The notes beneath the pieces are model-generated. The model was given only the letters and a program-made list of their open reading frames with translations, had not been told where the DNA came from and did no database searches. The translations under genes and the position numbers were made by a program. Source: DATBMY01 sp036554605 (GTDB lineage Bacteria > Acidobacteriota > Blastocatellia > UBA7656). From it: a stretch of 21,701 nucleotides of DNA. The stretch lies in the NCBI GenBank assembly GCA_036554605.1, contig DATBMY010000424.1, forward strand, positions 1 to 21,701, written 5' to 3'. Positions within the stretch are counted from its first letter, which is position 1. The number at the start of each line of letters is the position of its first letter. Positions 10,835-18,452 of the stretch are shown here, one piece after another.

Positions 10835-12955
10835 ATGAAAGCGAAGCGCCTTCTCATTTTTTTGCTCGCTTCGATGCTCTCGTTCGAGGCACAGCGCGGG
10901 GCCGTGACATCACAGGATAAAAAGTCCGGAGATGACGTAATCAAGCTCCACGCCGATCTGGTTCAGATAGACGTTGTCGTTACGGATAAGAGCGGAAGAC
11001 CGGTCGCCGGGCTCAAGCCCGAAGACTTTGAGATTTACGATGACGGCAGGCCCCAAAGGATAAGCCACTTTCATTTTGAAGATGGCAAGACAAGACAACT
11101 CGAGACCGACAAAGGCCCCACGCGCGAGCAACTACAGAAGCATCCCAGGACCGCGTCAGCGGAAGAGGTCCAAAGATTGCTGGCATTCGTAGTCGACACT
11201 TTGCACATGAATCTCGATAGTGCGCATCGGACGCGCAAGCTGCTCGAAGATTTCGTCAAGAATAGAATGCGGCCGGACGATCTTGTGCTGATACTCCCCA
11301 CGGGCGGCGGATCGGGGCTGCTCCAGCAGTTTACATCCGACCGGCAATTGCTTTTACGCGCCATCGGCCGGCTGCGCCCTTTTGCTTTCACCAGCAGTTC
11401 CGTTTCGGGCCGCAGCATAGAGAACGAATCTAACGTTACGGGTTATCAACGCCCCAGGACCTCGGACCAGCCGAGCCGCAGAAGGTCGATTGACCGTCTT
11501 ACTATGGAGGACGCGCGGGGAACCAGACACAGGTATGACGTTGATCCTCTTGAGGAAGTAGATATGCTTGTCACGCTCGGCACGCTCGACAACTTGATTA
11601 AAGCGATGAGCAAGTTGCCCGGTCGCAAAATGGGTGTCTTCATATCGGAAGGTTTCCGGAGGTTGAAGACTCGAAGCGTTGACCGCATAAGCCAGACAAC
11701 GGCGCGTGCCGCGCTGGCAAACCTGGTCTTTTACTCTATAGATCCGCGCGGGATTGATTTCGCGGGCCTGACTGCCTCCGACGTTATAGCCGAGGGTTCG
11801 CCGAATACTCTGGGAACGAGGATTGCCGCCGCCAGAGATCAGAAGCGGGGCGATTTGCTCGACGCGCAGGACAGTCTAAACACAATCGCGCTTGATACAG
11901 GAGGAAGATTCTTACGCAATCATAATGAAGTCACTCGCGGGCTCGATAGCATCATCGAAGAAAACTCTACGTATTACATGCTCGGGTTTCAACCGGAAGA
12001 GGAACGATGGGACGGAAAGATCCACAGGATAAAAGTGTTTGTGCGCAACCGGCCCGATTTTTCCGTCAGCTTCCGGAAAACCTATCTCGCACGGTCGTTG
12101 TCGAAAGATGCCGACGCCGGCCCGGACGCGAAGACTTCAGAGGCGATAGAGGCAATCAACTCCCCTCTGGCACGCCGCGATATTGACCTCAAATTGACCC
12201 CGCTTTACGTCTTCAATGCCGAGAGCGATCCGGTCACCACTCTCTTGCTCCACATCGATGCGAGCAAGCTCAATTTTAAACAGGTGAATGACAGGTACCA
12301 GACGCGGCTCGAACAGATAGGCTTCATACTGGACTGGCGGGGTAAGATTGTTGACAGCTTCTCTAACTATTTTGATTTGAACTTTAATCAACAGAAATAC
12401 GCGGCGTCGCTCCGACGCGGGCTTGTTTCGGGACGAAGATTGGAGCTTACGCCGATGCTTTACCAGGCTAAGCTCTTCGTCCGGGAAGAGGAGTCCGGCC
12501 TCGTAGGAACTGCGACGGCTTTTTTCGATATTCCCGAAGCCAAAGGCAATGGCCTGGTTACGAGCAGCCTCTTCGTAACAGGGCCTGCCGTCGAGGGCGG
12601 CAAGGTGATAGAAACACCTGGCGACTCAGGCACGCTGGCACAGCGGACTTTTCGCCGGAATGATCACCTTGAATACAGCCTTGTCATTTATAACGCCAGG
12701 ACCAGAAATAATCAGTCGCAACTTGAGATTAGAATACGGATTCTTAAAGGTCCTGCCGTCATATTCAACGGCGCCCTCAGGCCTGTTCAAATGGGGGAGG
12801 GCAGCGCGCCCCCATCAAGGATAGTAACAGGCGGCACTCTGCAACTGGGCAGCCTTGCCCCGGGCGATTACACGCTGGAAGTTACAATAGTAGATAAACT
12901 TGGGGAGAAAGGCAGCAACCACGCTCGCCAGGAGATCGACTTCAGCGTGGAATAA
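10835..12955 (+). CDS. VWFA-related acidobacterial domain protein, exported
   Basis: 706 residues from the ATG at 10835. The frame is open upstream to 10721, but residues from 10835 form a signal peptide (MKAKRLLIFLLASMLSFEAQ), which decides the start. The N-terminal part (LVQIDVVVTDKSGRPVAGL, PEDFEIYDDGRPQ) is the hallmark opening of the acidobacterial VWFA-related family. A von Willebrand A-like domain follows (LLAFVVDTLHMNLDSAHR through LVLILPTGGGSG and GRKMGVFISEGFRR). The metal site is degenerate: VVDTLHM rather than DxSxS, as in this family. The C-terminal third is beta-rich with no recognised domain. Role unknown; probably an extracytoplasmic adhesion or assembly protein. The 261-bp gap before it (10574-10834) shows no clear promoter and no other gene. 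Confidence 0.88.
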   Translation: MKAKRLLIFLLASMLSFEAQRGAVTSQDKKSGDDVIKLHADLVQIDVVVTDKSGRPVAGLKPEDFEIYDDGRPQRISHFHFEDGKTRQLETDKGPTREQLQKHPRTASAEEVQRLLAFVVDTLHMNLDSAHRTRKLLEDFVKNRMRPDDLVLILPTGGGSGLLQQFTSDRQLLLRAIGRLRPFAFTSSSVSGRSIENESNVTGYQRPRTSDQPSRRRSIDRLTMEDARGTRHRYDVDPLEEVDMLVTLGTLDNLIKAMSKLPGRKMGVFISEGFRRLKTRSVDRISQTTARAALANLVFYSIDPRGIDFAGLTASDVIAEGSPNTLGTRIAAARDQKRGDLLDAQDSLNTIALDTGGRFLRNHNEVTRGLDSIIEENSTYYMLGFQPEEERWDGKIHRIKVFVRNRPDFSVSFRKTYLARSLSKDADAGPDAKTSEAIEAINSPLARRDIDLKLTPLYVFNAESDPVTTLLLHIDASKLNFKQVNDRYQTRLEQIGFILDWRGKIVDSFSNYFDLNFNQQKYAASLRRGLVSGRRLELTPMLYQAKLFVREEESGLVGTATAFFDIPEAKGNGLVTSSLFVTGPAVEGGKVIETPGDSGTLAQRTFRRNDHLEYSLVIYNARTRNNQSQLEIRIRILKGPAVIFNGALRPVQMGEGSAPPSRIVTGGTLQLGSLAPGDYTLEVTIVDKLGEKGSNHARQEIDFSVE

Positions 12956-13003
12956 TGGGATCAAACAGATTGCTATAGCAGACGGCGGCGGTCTGTGAAT
13001 CAG

Positions 13004-13035
13004 TATTTGAAATCTGAAATAGCAGATTTGAAATA
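13004..13035. terminator. Inverted repeat between convergent genes (candidate bidirectional terminator)
   Basis: A 13-bp stem (13004-13016 with 13023-13035, one mismatch) with a 6-nt loop lies between the VWA stop (12955) and the SDR stop (13072). It is unusually AT-rich for the window. No U-run follows on either strand, so an intrinsic terminator is only one possibility. Flanking sequence also holds a small CAGAC/GTCTG hairpin (about 12980-12996) and CTGACCGC twice (13045-13052, 13065-13072). Confidence 0.45.
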
Positions 13036-13071
13036 GAGAAACTGCTGACCGCCGGCCCCGGCCACTGACCG

Positions 13072-13860
13072 CTACTTAAGGCATATGCCGCCGTCGACGG
13101 GGATGACTACGCCGTTGATGTAAGCTCCGGCGCGCGATGCTAAAAAAATAGCAGCTCCCGCCATGTCCGAAGGCTCGCCTATGCGCCCGAGCGGGCAGGT
13201 GGCCTCTATCTGACTCTTATGGTTTTCGAGCAGCCATTTGGTCATCTGGCTCTCGAACGGACCCGGAGCGATCGCGTTCACCGTTATGTGCCGCTCGCCC
13301 AGCGTTACCGCGAGCACTTGCGTCAGGTAATGGACCGCGGCCTTGCTCGGCCCGTAGGCGAAGTTATCGATGAACGGAACCTTGATGCCGTCAATCGAGC
13401 CGATGTTAATGATGCGCGCCGGGTCGTCGCGCATCGCCGCTTTTTCCAGGAGCGGCAGCAGGTGCTGCGTCAGAAAGAAGACCCCTTTGACGTTCGTGTC
13501 CATCACCTTGTCAAATCCTGATTCGGGGTATTCTTCTAGCGGCGCGCCCCATGCCGCGCCCGCGTTATTGACCAGTATGTGAAGCTGCGACTCGCGCCTG
13601 GCAAGCTCCTGGGCCAGGTGCTTGCACCCCTCGGTAGTCGACAGGTCGGCAGGTATAGAATCGCACGGGCCTATTTCAGAAAGCTCGCGAGCCACGCGGT
13701 CGCACACCTCTTTCTTGCGCGACGATATGTAGACCTTCGCGCCCGATTCGAGGTAGCCGCGCGCGATCATAAGTCCGATGCCTCGCGACCCGCCGGTCAC
13801 AAGCGCCGTTTTGCCGGTGATGGAAAATAGCTCTTTCGCGTTGATGCTTTGATTGTCCAT
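13072..13860 (-). CDS. RhlG-like SDR-family oxidoreductase
   Basis: 262 residues. Motifs: TGGSRGIG (22-29), S47-R48 after the second strand (favouring NADPH), NNAG (98-101), and catalytic S155, Y169, K173 (Y-G-P-S-K). The C-terminal VIPVDGGICL closes a complete classical SDR. The motifs FSITGKTALVTGGSRGIG, NNAGAAWGAPLEEYPESG and PARIINIGSIDGI resemble the RhlG/3-oxoacyl reductase branch, so reduction of a beta-ketoacyl or related substrate is plausible but unproven. GAGGAG lies upstream of the ATG at 13860. It sits 25 bp after the S9 peptidase stop on the same strand, so the two are probably co-transcribed, although no functional link is evident. Confidence 0.9.
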   Translation of the reverse strand: MDNQSINAKELFSITGKTALVTGGSRGIGLMIARGYLESGAKVYISSRKKEVCDRVARELSEIGPCDSIPADLSTTEGCKHLAQELARRESQLHILVNNAGAAWGAPLEEYPESGFDKVMDTNVKGVFFLTQHLLPLLEKAAMRDDPARIINIGSIDGIKVPFIDNFAYGPSKAAVHYLTQVLAVTLGERHITVNAIAPGPFESQMTKWLLENHKSQIEATCPLGRIGEPSDMAGAAIFLASRAGAYINGVVIPVDGGICLK

Positions 13861-13885
13861 TTATTCTCTCCTCGAAGATGGTTGA

Positions 13886-15982
13886 TTATTTCTTCAGCCG
13901 CCGGTCAAAGAAACCGGCCGCCGCCCGGTATACTTCAAGCCAGTTGGCATGCGTGAGGAAGTTATGCACTTCGTCGGGCAGCACAAGCTGCTCGACATCA
14001 ACTTTGCGCTCCCTGAGCGCCTCTACGAGCGCCACGGTCTCGATAAAAGATACGTTGCGATCATCGTCGCCGTGTATGACGAGTACCGGCGAGCGCCACC
14101 GGTCGACATAGGCCATGGGCGAAGAATTGAAAGCAAGCCTCTGGACTTCGGGCGCGGGATTATAGTTAGGGATGAAAGTTCTTATGCCGACGTTCCAGTC
14201 GTGCACGCCGTGAATGTCTACGCCCGCGGCGAACAGGTCAGACGCGCGCGCAAGCCCCATCGCCGTGAGGTATCCGCCATAGGAGCCGCCCCACAATCCT
14301 ATTCGCGCCGGGTCTATGTCGTCGCGGCCGCGCAGGTATAACCCCGCGCCCAGGATGTCGTTGAATTCGCTCGCGCCGCCCGCCCCGTAATTAAGCGCCT
14401 CGCGAAACTCCATGCCGTAGCCCGTCCCGCTGCGAAAGTTCACCGAAAGTACAACGTAGCCACGGCTCGCGAGATATTGATTCATACCGTAGGCGTTGTG
14501 GTAATAGCTCCCGTAATGCCACCCCAGAAGCATCTGTCTGCGCGAGCCGCCATGTATAAATATTATGGCGGGCCGCCGCTCGCCGGGCCTCCTCTCAGTT
14601 GGCAGGAAAAGCTGCCCGTGTATCTGCATCCCGTCGGCCGCCGCGAAGAGTACGGACTCGGGCTCGACCATCCATTGCTCGGGAAACTCGGCAGGTATAT
14701 GACCGGGGGCAAGCTCGCGCGCCTGCCCGCCCATGAGTATGGCCGGGTGGGCCGGCTTGCGCGCGTCCGAGCGCAGGAAGGCAATAGCCCGGCCGTCGCT
14801 TGTGACGGTTGGAGCCCACTCTATGCCCTTGCCTTCGGTCAAAGCGACGGCGCGCCCGCCTCCTACCGGCACTCTCCACAGGTGCCGCCGGTTTATATCG
14901 CCCTGGTTGGAATTGAATATGATGTGCGTGCGGTCGGGCGTAATCGTTACGTATTCGACCTCGCCCGCGCCGGGGGTGAGAAGCCGCGCCTCTCCTCCTT
15001 TCACAGATACCGAGTAAAGGTGAAGCCAGCCGTCGCGCTCCCACGGGAATACCAGCACGTCGCCCGCGCCCCAGAATAGTTGTGACTCGGCGACAACGGG
15101 CCAGAATGCGCTACCAGAGCCTTCTTCAGCCCGGAAGATCGGCCGCGTCTGATTGCTCGCCAGGTCGGCGAGCATTATCGACCACGGCTGCGCGCGGCGC
15201 GCGGCTTGAAAGATATTGATCCTGGTGCTTGCCGGTGCCCTTATAAAAGCGAGGTGGTTGCCGGATGGCGACCACACGGGGCTCTCGTCGCTGTCTATTG
15301 TCGGCGCGACGAACTTGAGCGACTTCGCCGCCATGTCATATACGGCGATAAAGCTGTGAGTGCCGCGGTTGCTCACGAAAGCGAGGCGCGCGCCGTCGGG
15401 CGAGAAGCGAAGAGAGCCCGCCGAGCCGCGCGCGCGAACCAGTTGCGAGGGCTCTTTGCTTGCGTCAAGCGGCGCCCAAAAAATCTGGCCGCGGCTTACG
15501 AATACGAGACCGTCGCCGCGTGGCGAAACTCTAGGACTGTTTCCCTGGCCTATGCGGACCGGGTCTGCGCCGCTGGCCGCGATGCGCCAGACGGATTGCT
15601 CCGCGCCCGCTGGATCGCTCGTCGGGTTAGGCACTTCGCCCTGCCGGTTGGCCGCCCCGCCGCGGACGTAAATGATCGTCTTGCCGTCCGGGGTCCAGAC
15701 AAGATTCGATAGCTCTTGCCCGTCATCTTTGGTGAAGTTCGTAATCTGGCGGCCGCGATAATCGGGCGCGGCCCCGACCCATATATTGCGCGCGCCGCGA
15801 GCATTGCTCACCCACGCGACGAGCCCGCCCGAGGGCGCGGCGATGATCTCCTGGGGGAAAGGCGCGCTCAGGATTTTTTCTATCGTGACGCTGGTGGCTT
15901 TTTCTATAGTCTCCTGGGCGCTATTAATGTTGGCCGAGGCAAGCAGAAAGAAGATTATGAAAACTGTCTGTAGTTTCCTCAT
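13886..15982 (-). CDS. S9-family serine peptidase (prolyl oligopeptidase/acylaminoacyl peptidase type), exported
   Basis: 698 residues, normal for the family. Residues 1-23 form a signal peptide (MRKLQTVFIIFFLLASANINSAQ, split by cleavage after the Ala), so it is periplasmic or secreted. Residues about 40-430 contain WD40-like/PD40 propeller repeats (for example LVWTPDGKTIIYVRGG, LRFSPDGARLAFVSN, PVWSPSGNHLAFI) that gate access to the active site. The C-terminal alpha/beta-hydrolase domain has the nucleophile S567 in GGSYGGY, an acidic HGDDD motif near 637-641, and H673 in DEVHNF. These complete the triad. The start is supported by GAGGG 7 nt before the ATG. First gene of a probable two-gene unit with the downstream SDR; divergent from the 16105 gene. 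Peptide specificity cannot be read from sequence. Confidence 0.92.
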   Translation of the reverse strand: MRKLQTVFIIFFLLASANINSAQETIEKATSVTIEKILSAPFPQEIIAAPSGGLVAWVSNARGARNIWVGAAPDYRGRQITNFTKDDGQELSNLVWTPDGKTIIYVRGGAANRQGEVPNPTSDPAGAEQSVWRIAASGADPVRIGQGNSPRVSPRGDGLVFVSRGQIFWAPLDASKEPSQLVRARGSAGSLRFSPDGARLAFVSNRGTHSFIAVYDMAAKSLKFVAPTIDSDESPVWSPSGNHLAFIRAPASTRINIFQAARRAQPWSIMLADLASNQTRPIFRAEEGSGSAFWPVVAESQLFWGAGDVLVFPWERDGWLHLYSVSVKGGEARLLTPGAGEVEYVTITPDRTHIIFNSNQGDINRRHLWRVPVGGGRAVALTEGKGIEWAPTVTSDGRAIAFLRSDARKPAHPAILMGGQARELAPGHIPAEFPEQWMVEPESVLFAAADGMQIHGQLFLPTERRPGERRPAIIFIHGGSRRQMLLGWHYGSYYHNAYGMNQYLASRGYVVLSVNFRSGTGYGMEFREALNYGAGGASEFNDILGAGLYLRGRDDIDPARIGLWGGSYGGYLTAMGLARASDLFAAGVDIHGVHDWNVGIRTFIPNYNPAPEVQRLAFNSSPMAYVDRWRSPVLVIHGDDDRNVSFIETVALVEALRERKVDVEQLVLPDEVHNFLTHANWLEVYRAAAGFFDRRLKK

Positions 15983-16104
15983 TATTCACCCTCTGATTTT
16001 GATTGTGGAGCAATGATATTACGCCCTCTTGCCCGGGCGCGCCAACCGGCCGGGCAAGCTCGCGCCACGCGACGGCGCTCCATTAAAATCGAAGGGCGTA
16101 TATT

Positions 16105-16782
16105 ATGCCGCCGATTATCTGGATAGTTCTAGTCTTCGCCTTTATCGCTTACCGCGCGGGCGTCTGGGCGGTAAAGAGGGGCGCTCCGGAGAAAAAGTTT
16201 CGCCAGGCGGACCTGGTTAAAGCCATTCTGAGCCTGGATGAGCGACAGCTTGATGAGCTGTTGCGATTATATGCCGAGCAGTTCGGGCGAGGGCCTGCGC
16301 GGTATGCGCGGCGGACTTATATGAAATGGAAGTCGGGGGAGGTCCGGCCAAGTCGCCGGACCTTCAACCGGCTGCTCGTGCATTTGCCAAAGGTGATGAG
16401 CTTCGATCTGAAGTGCGAGCTGCTGCGCAAGCTCCGCGAGCATTATTGCGCGAAAGACCATTATGATTTAACGGTCGACACGCGCGATTGGAAGGAAGCT
16501 CTCTCGCCGCTCGTGTCGAGCCTCATCGAGAAGGCCTACACGGCGGAGCTGCCAAAAAATATACGAGACCAGCTCGAATGGCTGTCGGACAGCGACGTCG
16601 AGATTGCGCGCGCGCTTCTGGCAAGCTCTCAAGCCGAGGCCAGCAAGAACGCCGTTTCATTCCTGGGAGATGAGATTTACAATATCGAGCGGGTTCTTAC
16701 ACAGGCAGGCGCGCGAAGCAAAGTCACTCATACTATAAAGCTCCCGTACGGCACGATTACTCTAAAGATAAAGAGAGGATGA
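16105..16782 (+). CDS. Uncharacterised N-terminally membrane-anchored protein
   Basis: 225 residues, not recognised. Residues about 4-23 (PPIIWIVLVFAFIAYRAGVW) are a single membrane segment without a cleavage site. The rest is charged and mostly helical and should lie in the cytoplasm. Around residues 70-95, R-R-T-Y-M-K-W-K-S-G-E-V-R-P-S-R-R-T looks like the recognition-helix half of a small helix-turn-helix (W-x-x-G-x-x-x-P-S), but no full DNA-binding domain is evident. The last 20 residues are beta-like (HTIKLPYGTITLKIKRG). GAAGGG lies 8 nt before the ATG, and a TAAAAT -10-like box is at 16084-16089. It ends 4 bp before the next gene, so translation is probably coupled; the two membrane proteins may form a unit (inference). 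Confidence 0.8.
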   Translation: MPPIIWIVLVFAFIAYRAGVWAVKRGAPEKKFRQADLVKAILSLDERQLDELLRLYAEQFGRGPARYARRTYMKWKSGEVRPSRRTFNRLLVHLPKVMSFDLKCELLRKLREHYCAKDHYDLTVDTRDWKEALSPLVSSLIEKAYTAELPKNIRDQLEWLSDSDVEIARALLASSQAEASKNAVSFLGDEIYNIERVLTQAGARSKVTHTIKLPYGTITLKIKRG

Positions 16783-16786
16783 ACGG

Positions 16787-17185
16787 GTGGGCGACGAAGA
16801 TAAAGAGCTGGTTCCGAAGAAGCAGTCGCTGTTCGAGCTTACGGCCGACGACGTTTTAGACAGCGCGCTTCAAAACCTCGACGAGAAGCAGGCCCGCGAG
16901 GTCACTCGCAAGGCCGCCGACGAAGCCATAAAGATCGCGGCGGAAAAGAGGATGGCCGAGCACCGCACCCAGTCGGCGCGCGACGAGATGGCTAACGTCA
17001 TCAACAACGCGAACCTCCTGGACCGGCGCGGAGGCGATTACGAAATCAAGAGCACGTTTGAGACGGCGACCGGAACGACCGAAGTCCAGATCCGCAGGTC
17101 CGGCTCAAGGACCGTGCTTATCGCGGCCGCGGTGCTGGGGGCGATTATTTTGCTTTCCATATTGATAGTTCTTATGGCAAAGTGA
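16787..17185 (+). CDS. Uncharacterised tail-anchored protein
   Basis: 132 residues from a GTG start; AGAGGA (16774-16779) sits 7 nt upstream. Residues 20-70 are highly charged and helical, possibly coiled coil (DEKQAREVTRKAADEAIKIA). A short beta-like patch (YEIKSTFETATGTTEVQIRR, 85-104) follows, and residues 109-131 are a C-terminal membrane segment, so the bulk faces the cytoplasm. No known domain is recognised. It is the topological mirror of the upstream gene (N-anchored, cytosolic body) and is separated from it by only 4 bp, which argues for a joint membrane complex. No enzymatic motif is seen. Confidence 0.78.
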   Translation: MGDEDKELVPKKQSLFELTADDVLDSALQNLDEKQAREVTRKAADEAIKIAAEKRMAEHRTQSARDEMANVINNANLLDRRGGDYEIKSTFETATGTTEVQIRRSGSRTVLIAAAVLGAIILLSILIVLMAK

Positions 17186-17221
17186 GCGCTACGAACCAAC
17201 CACCGGACAAGAGGGAAGAGA

Positions 17222-18448
17222 ATGGCAGTAAATCTCGCGCGTGTTTTTGTGTCTATATTCCTAATTTCAGCGCTGGCGGCCGCGGTAAAAGCTTCGGAGC
17301 AGGACGCGCTCTTGATTTCAGATGTGATCGAGCAGCGTCACATGCCGCATGGCGTTATAGTCGCTCCGGTTTTTGCTTCCGCATCAAGCGACCGCGTAGT
17401 GGCATACAGCCGAGGGGCGGACGCGGCGATATGGACGGGTCACTATCTTGCGGCGGAATCTTTCCGCTACAAGGTAACGGGCGAGCTTGAGGCGCTCGAA
17501 AACGCGCGGGCGGCGCTTCGCGGGATCAGCTCGCTCAGGCGCGTGACCGGCACTAACCTTCTGGCCCGCTGCCTCTTTCCGACCGACTGGACGTTTGCCT
17601 CGTCCATAAGGCACGAAGAAGCCGGGCATGGAATCTATACAAGAAACCTGGATGGCCGCGCTTACAACTGGGTCGGCAATACTTCGCGCGATCAGTACAT
17701 GGGCGTCTTTTTCGGCCTCGCGATAGCTTTTGATCTGATTGACGAGCCGGACGTGCGCCAGATCATACGCGAAGAGGTTACGGCGCTGCTCGAATTCCTG
17801 CTCGACCGCGACTGGGCGATAGTGATGCCCGATCTGAGGATCAGCACGGTCTTCTGGGCGCGGACCGACCAGCAGCTTGCGCTGTTGCAGATAGGCCGCC
17901 ATGTGAATCCCGTCCGATTCAATGCGGCATACGACGAGCACCGCGCGCGGTATTCATCATCGGTGGCTGTGCCGGTTTCCTTCGAGATACTCGACACGCA
18001 CGGGTCGTACTTCAAGTTCAATATTAATGCGATAGGCTTTTACAACCTGGTCCGGCTGGAAGACAGCTCGAAGCACCGGAAGCGGTATCTCAAGGCTTAC
18101 AAGATACTGCGCAAGGCGACGCGCAAACACGGCAACGCGCACTTCAATATGATAGATCGAGCATTAAAGGGAGCAGACGTCGCGCGAGACGGAGAGACTC
18201 TCCGGCTGCTGGATCAATGGCTGATGCGCCCGCGACGCGACGTGCGCGTCGACCTGCGCGACAGGTATCGAGCATGCAGCAGCGGCCGAGCGTGCGCGCC
18301 CGTGCCCGTCGAAGAACGCGTGACGACGGACTTTTTGTGGCAGCGCAGTCCTTTTCAACTCAGCGGCGGGGGGTCGGGCACCATCGAGACGCCGGGCATA
18401 GACTACATACTGCCCTATTGGATGGCGCGCTATTACGAGCTGTTGTAA
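17222..18448 (+). CDS. Exported all-helical (alpha/alpha toroid-like) protein of unknown function
   Basis: 408 residues with a signal peptide at 1-25 (RVFVSIFLISALAAAVKAS). GAGGG lies 6 nt before the ATG. The first third has paired helices in the style of alpha/alpha-toroid proteins: DAAIWTGHYLAAESFRYKVTG, then LEALENARAALRGISSL, then RVTGTNLLARC. The C-terminus carries a conserved-looking P-G-I-D-Y-I-L-P-Y-W-M-A-R-Y-Y motif. I associate this pattern with a family of uncharacterised toroid proteins in soil bacteria. A carbohydrate-active or isoprenoid-type role is possible by fold, but no catalytic residues can be assigned. It follows the tail-anchored gene by 36 bp in the same direction and may be the third gene of that operon. 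Its stop lies 4 bp from the stop of the convergent PhoD gene. Confidence 0.8.
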   Translation: MAVNLARVFVSIFLISALAAAVKASEQDALLISDVIEQRHMPHGVIVAPVFASASSDRVVAYSRGADAAIWTGHYLAAESFRYKVTGELEALENARAALRGISSLRRVTGTNLLARCLFPTDWTFASSIRHEEAGHGIYTRNLDGRAYNWVGNTSRDQYMGVFFGLAIAFDLIDEPDVRQIIREEVTALLEFLLDRDWAIVMPDLRISTVFWARTDQQLALLQIGRHVNPVRFNAAYDEHRARYSSSVAVPVSFEILDTHGSYFKFNINAIGFYNLVRLEDSSKHRKRYLKAYKILRKATRKHGNAHFNMIDRALKGADVARDGETLRLLDQWLMRPRRDVRVDLRDRYRACSSGRACAPVPVEERVTTDFLWQRSPFQLSGGGSGTIETPGIDYILPYWMARYYELL

Positions 18449-18452
18449 AAGC

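Noticed and set aside
14477..15079. 200-codon plus-strand open frame
   Set aside because: Antisense to the S9 peptidase propeller domain; high GC makes long shadow frames common here.
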